DNA of 13,420 nucleotides, from positions 1 to 13,420 of the forward strand of contig DAISGD010000078.1 in the NCBI GenBank assembly GCA_036823295.1, in the 5' to 3' direction. Position 1 is the stretch's first letter. Every line of letters starts with the position of its first letter. A model generated the notes under the pieces. The model worked only from the letters and a program-made list of their open reading frames with translations. It did no database searches and was not told where the DNA came from. The position numbers and the translations under genes are program-made. Of this stretch, positions 13,366-13,420 are shown piece by piece. The DNA is from UBA4742 sp002403895 (GTDB lineage Bacteria; Actinomycetota; Acidimicrobiia; Acidimicrobiales; Acidimicrobilacustridaceae).

Positions 13366-13420
13366 GATCGACAGCGTTACTCGGGCAGGATCAGCCGATC
13401 ACGCCGGCCTCGCGCAGGCG

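Noticed and set aside
13391..13420. Minus-strand frame entering from the right edge and ending RLREAGVIG then stop
   Set aside because: Only nine residues are visible; it looks protein-like but cannot be told from chance.

Overview
The window is G+C-rich (roughly two thirds by eye), with GTG starts, GTGA stop/start overlaps and gene families typical of Actinomycetota. The regulator and several other genes most resemble the mycobacterial DosR (DevR) dormancy system, but nothing here fixes the genus; an environmental actinobacterium is my inference.

Layout. Positions 1-297 have no gene but hold an inverted-repeat pair (76-101 and 239-264); a third copy lies at 960-984. Then come a small PPOX-like gene (298-651, -), a two-TM membrane protein (999-1586, -), a doubtful 52-aa ORF (1772-1930, -), an HPF/RaiA-like ribosome protein (2209-2520, +) and a phosphoribosyltransferase/alpha-beta hydrolase fusion (2614-3972, +). 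A mosaic of gene remnants (3994-4285, -) sits just downstream of a sulfide:quinone oxidoreductase-like flavoprotein (4301-5569, -). Divergent from that are a DsbA-like protein (5703-6359, +) and a frameshifted CBS-pair gene (6374-6795, +). Next are a universal stress protein and a DUF1918 protein (6959-7693, -), a PPOX protein (8000-8440, -), a DosR/DosS-like response regulator and histidine kinase (8605-10409, +), an XRE-PPOX fusion overlapping a further PPOX gene (10564-11702, +), and a DUF6544-like gene cut off by an IS3-family element (12107-13365).

How it fits together. Seven upstream regions carry a near-palindromic 14-bp site of the form GGGAC-N4-GNCCC (with variants) that matches the core of the mycobacterial DosR box. 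The regulator's HTH keeps the DosR-type AEKTVKNYVS recognition segment, and its own promoter has such a site centred about 36 bp before a probable leaderless start. The paired kinase has one GAF domain that keeps the His and Tyr corresponding to the DosS haem ligand and distal-pocket residue. I infer a compact, locally encoded oxygen/NO/redox-responsive regulon containing ribosome hibernation, USP, CBS, DUF1918, PRTase-hydrolase and several PPOX proteins. This is the most notable system here: DosR-like in parts list, but different in sensor architecture (single GAF), in its additional sulfide/thiol redox genes and in its XRE-PPOX fusion. Decay is also visible: an IS-truncated gene, a frameshifted CBS gene and a three-gene scar.
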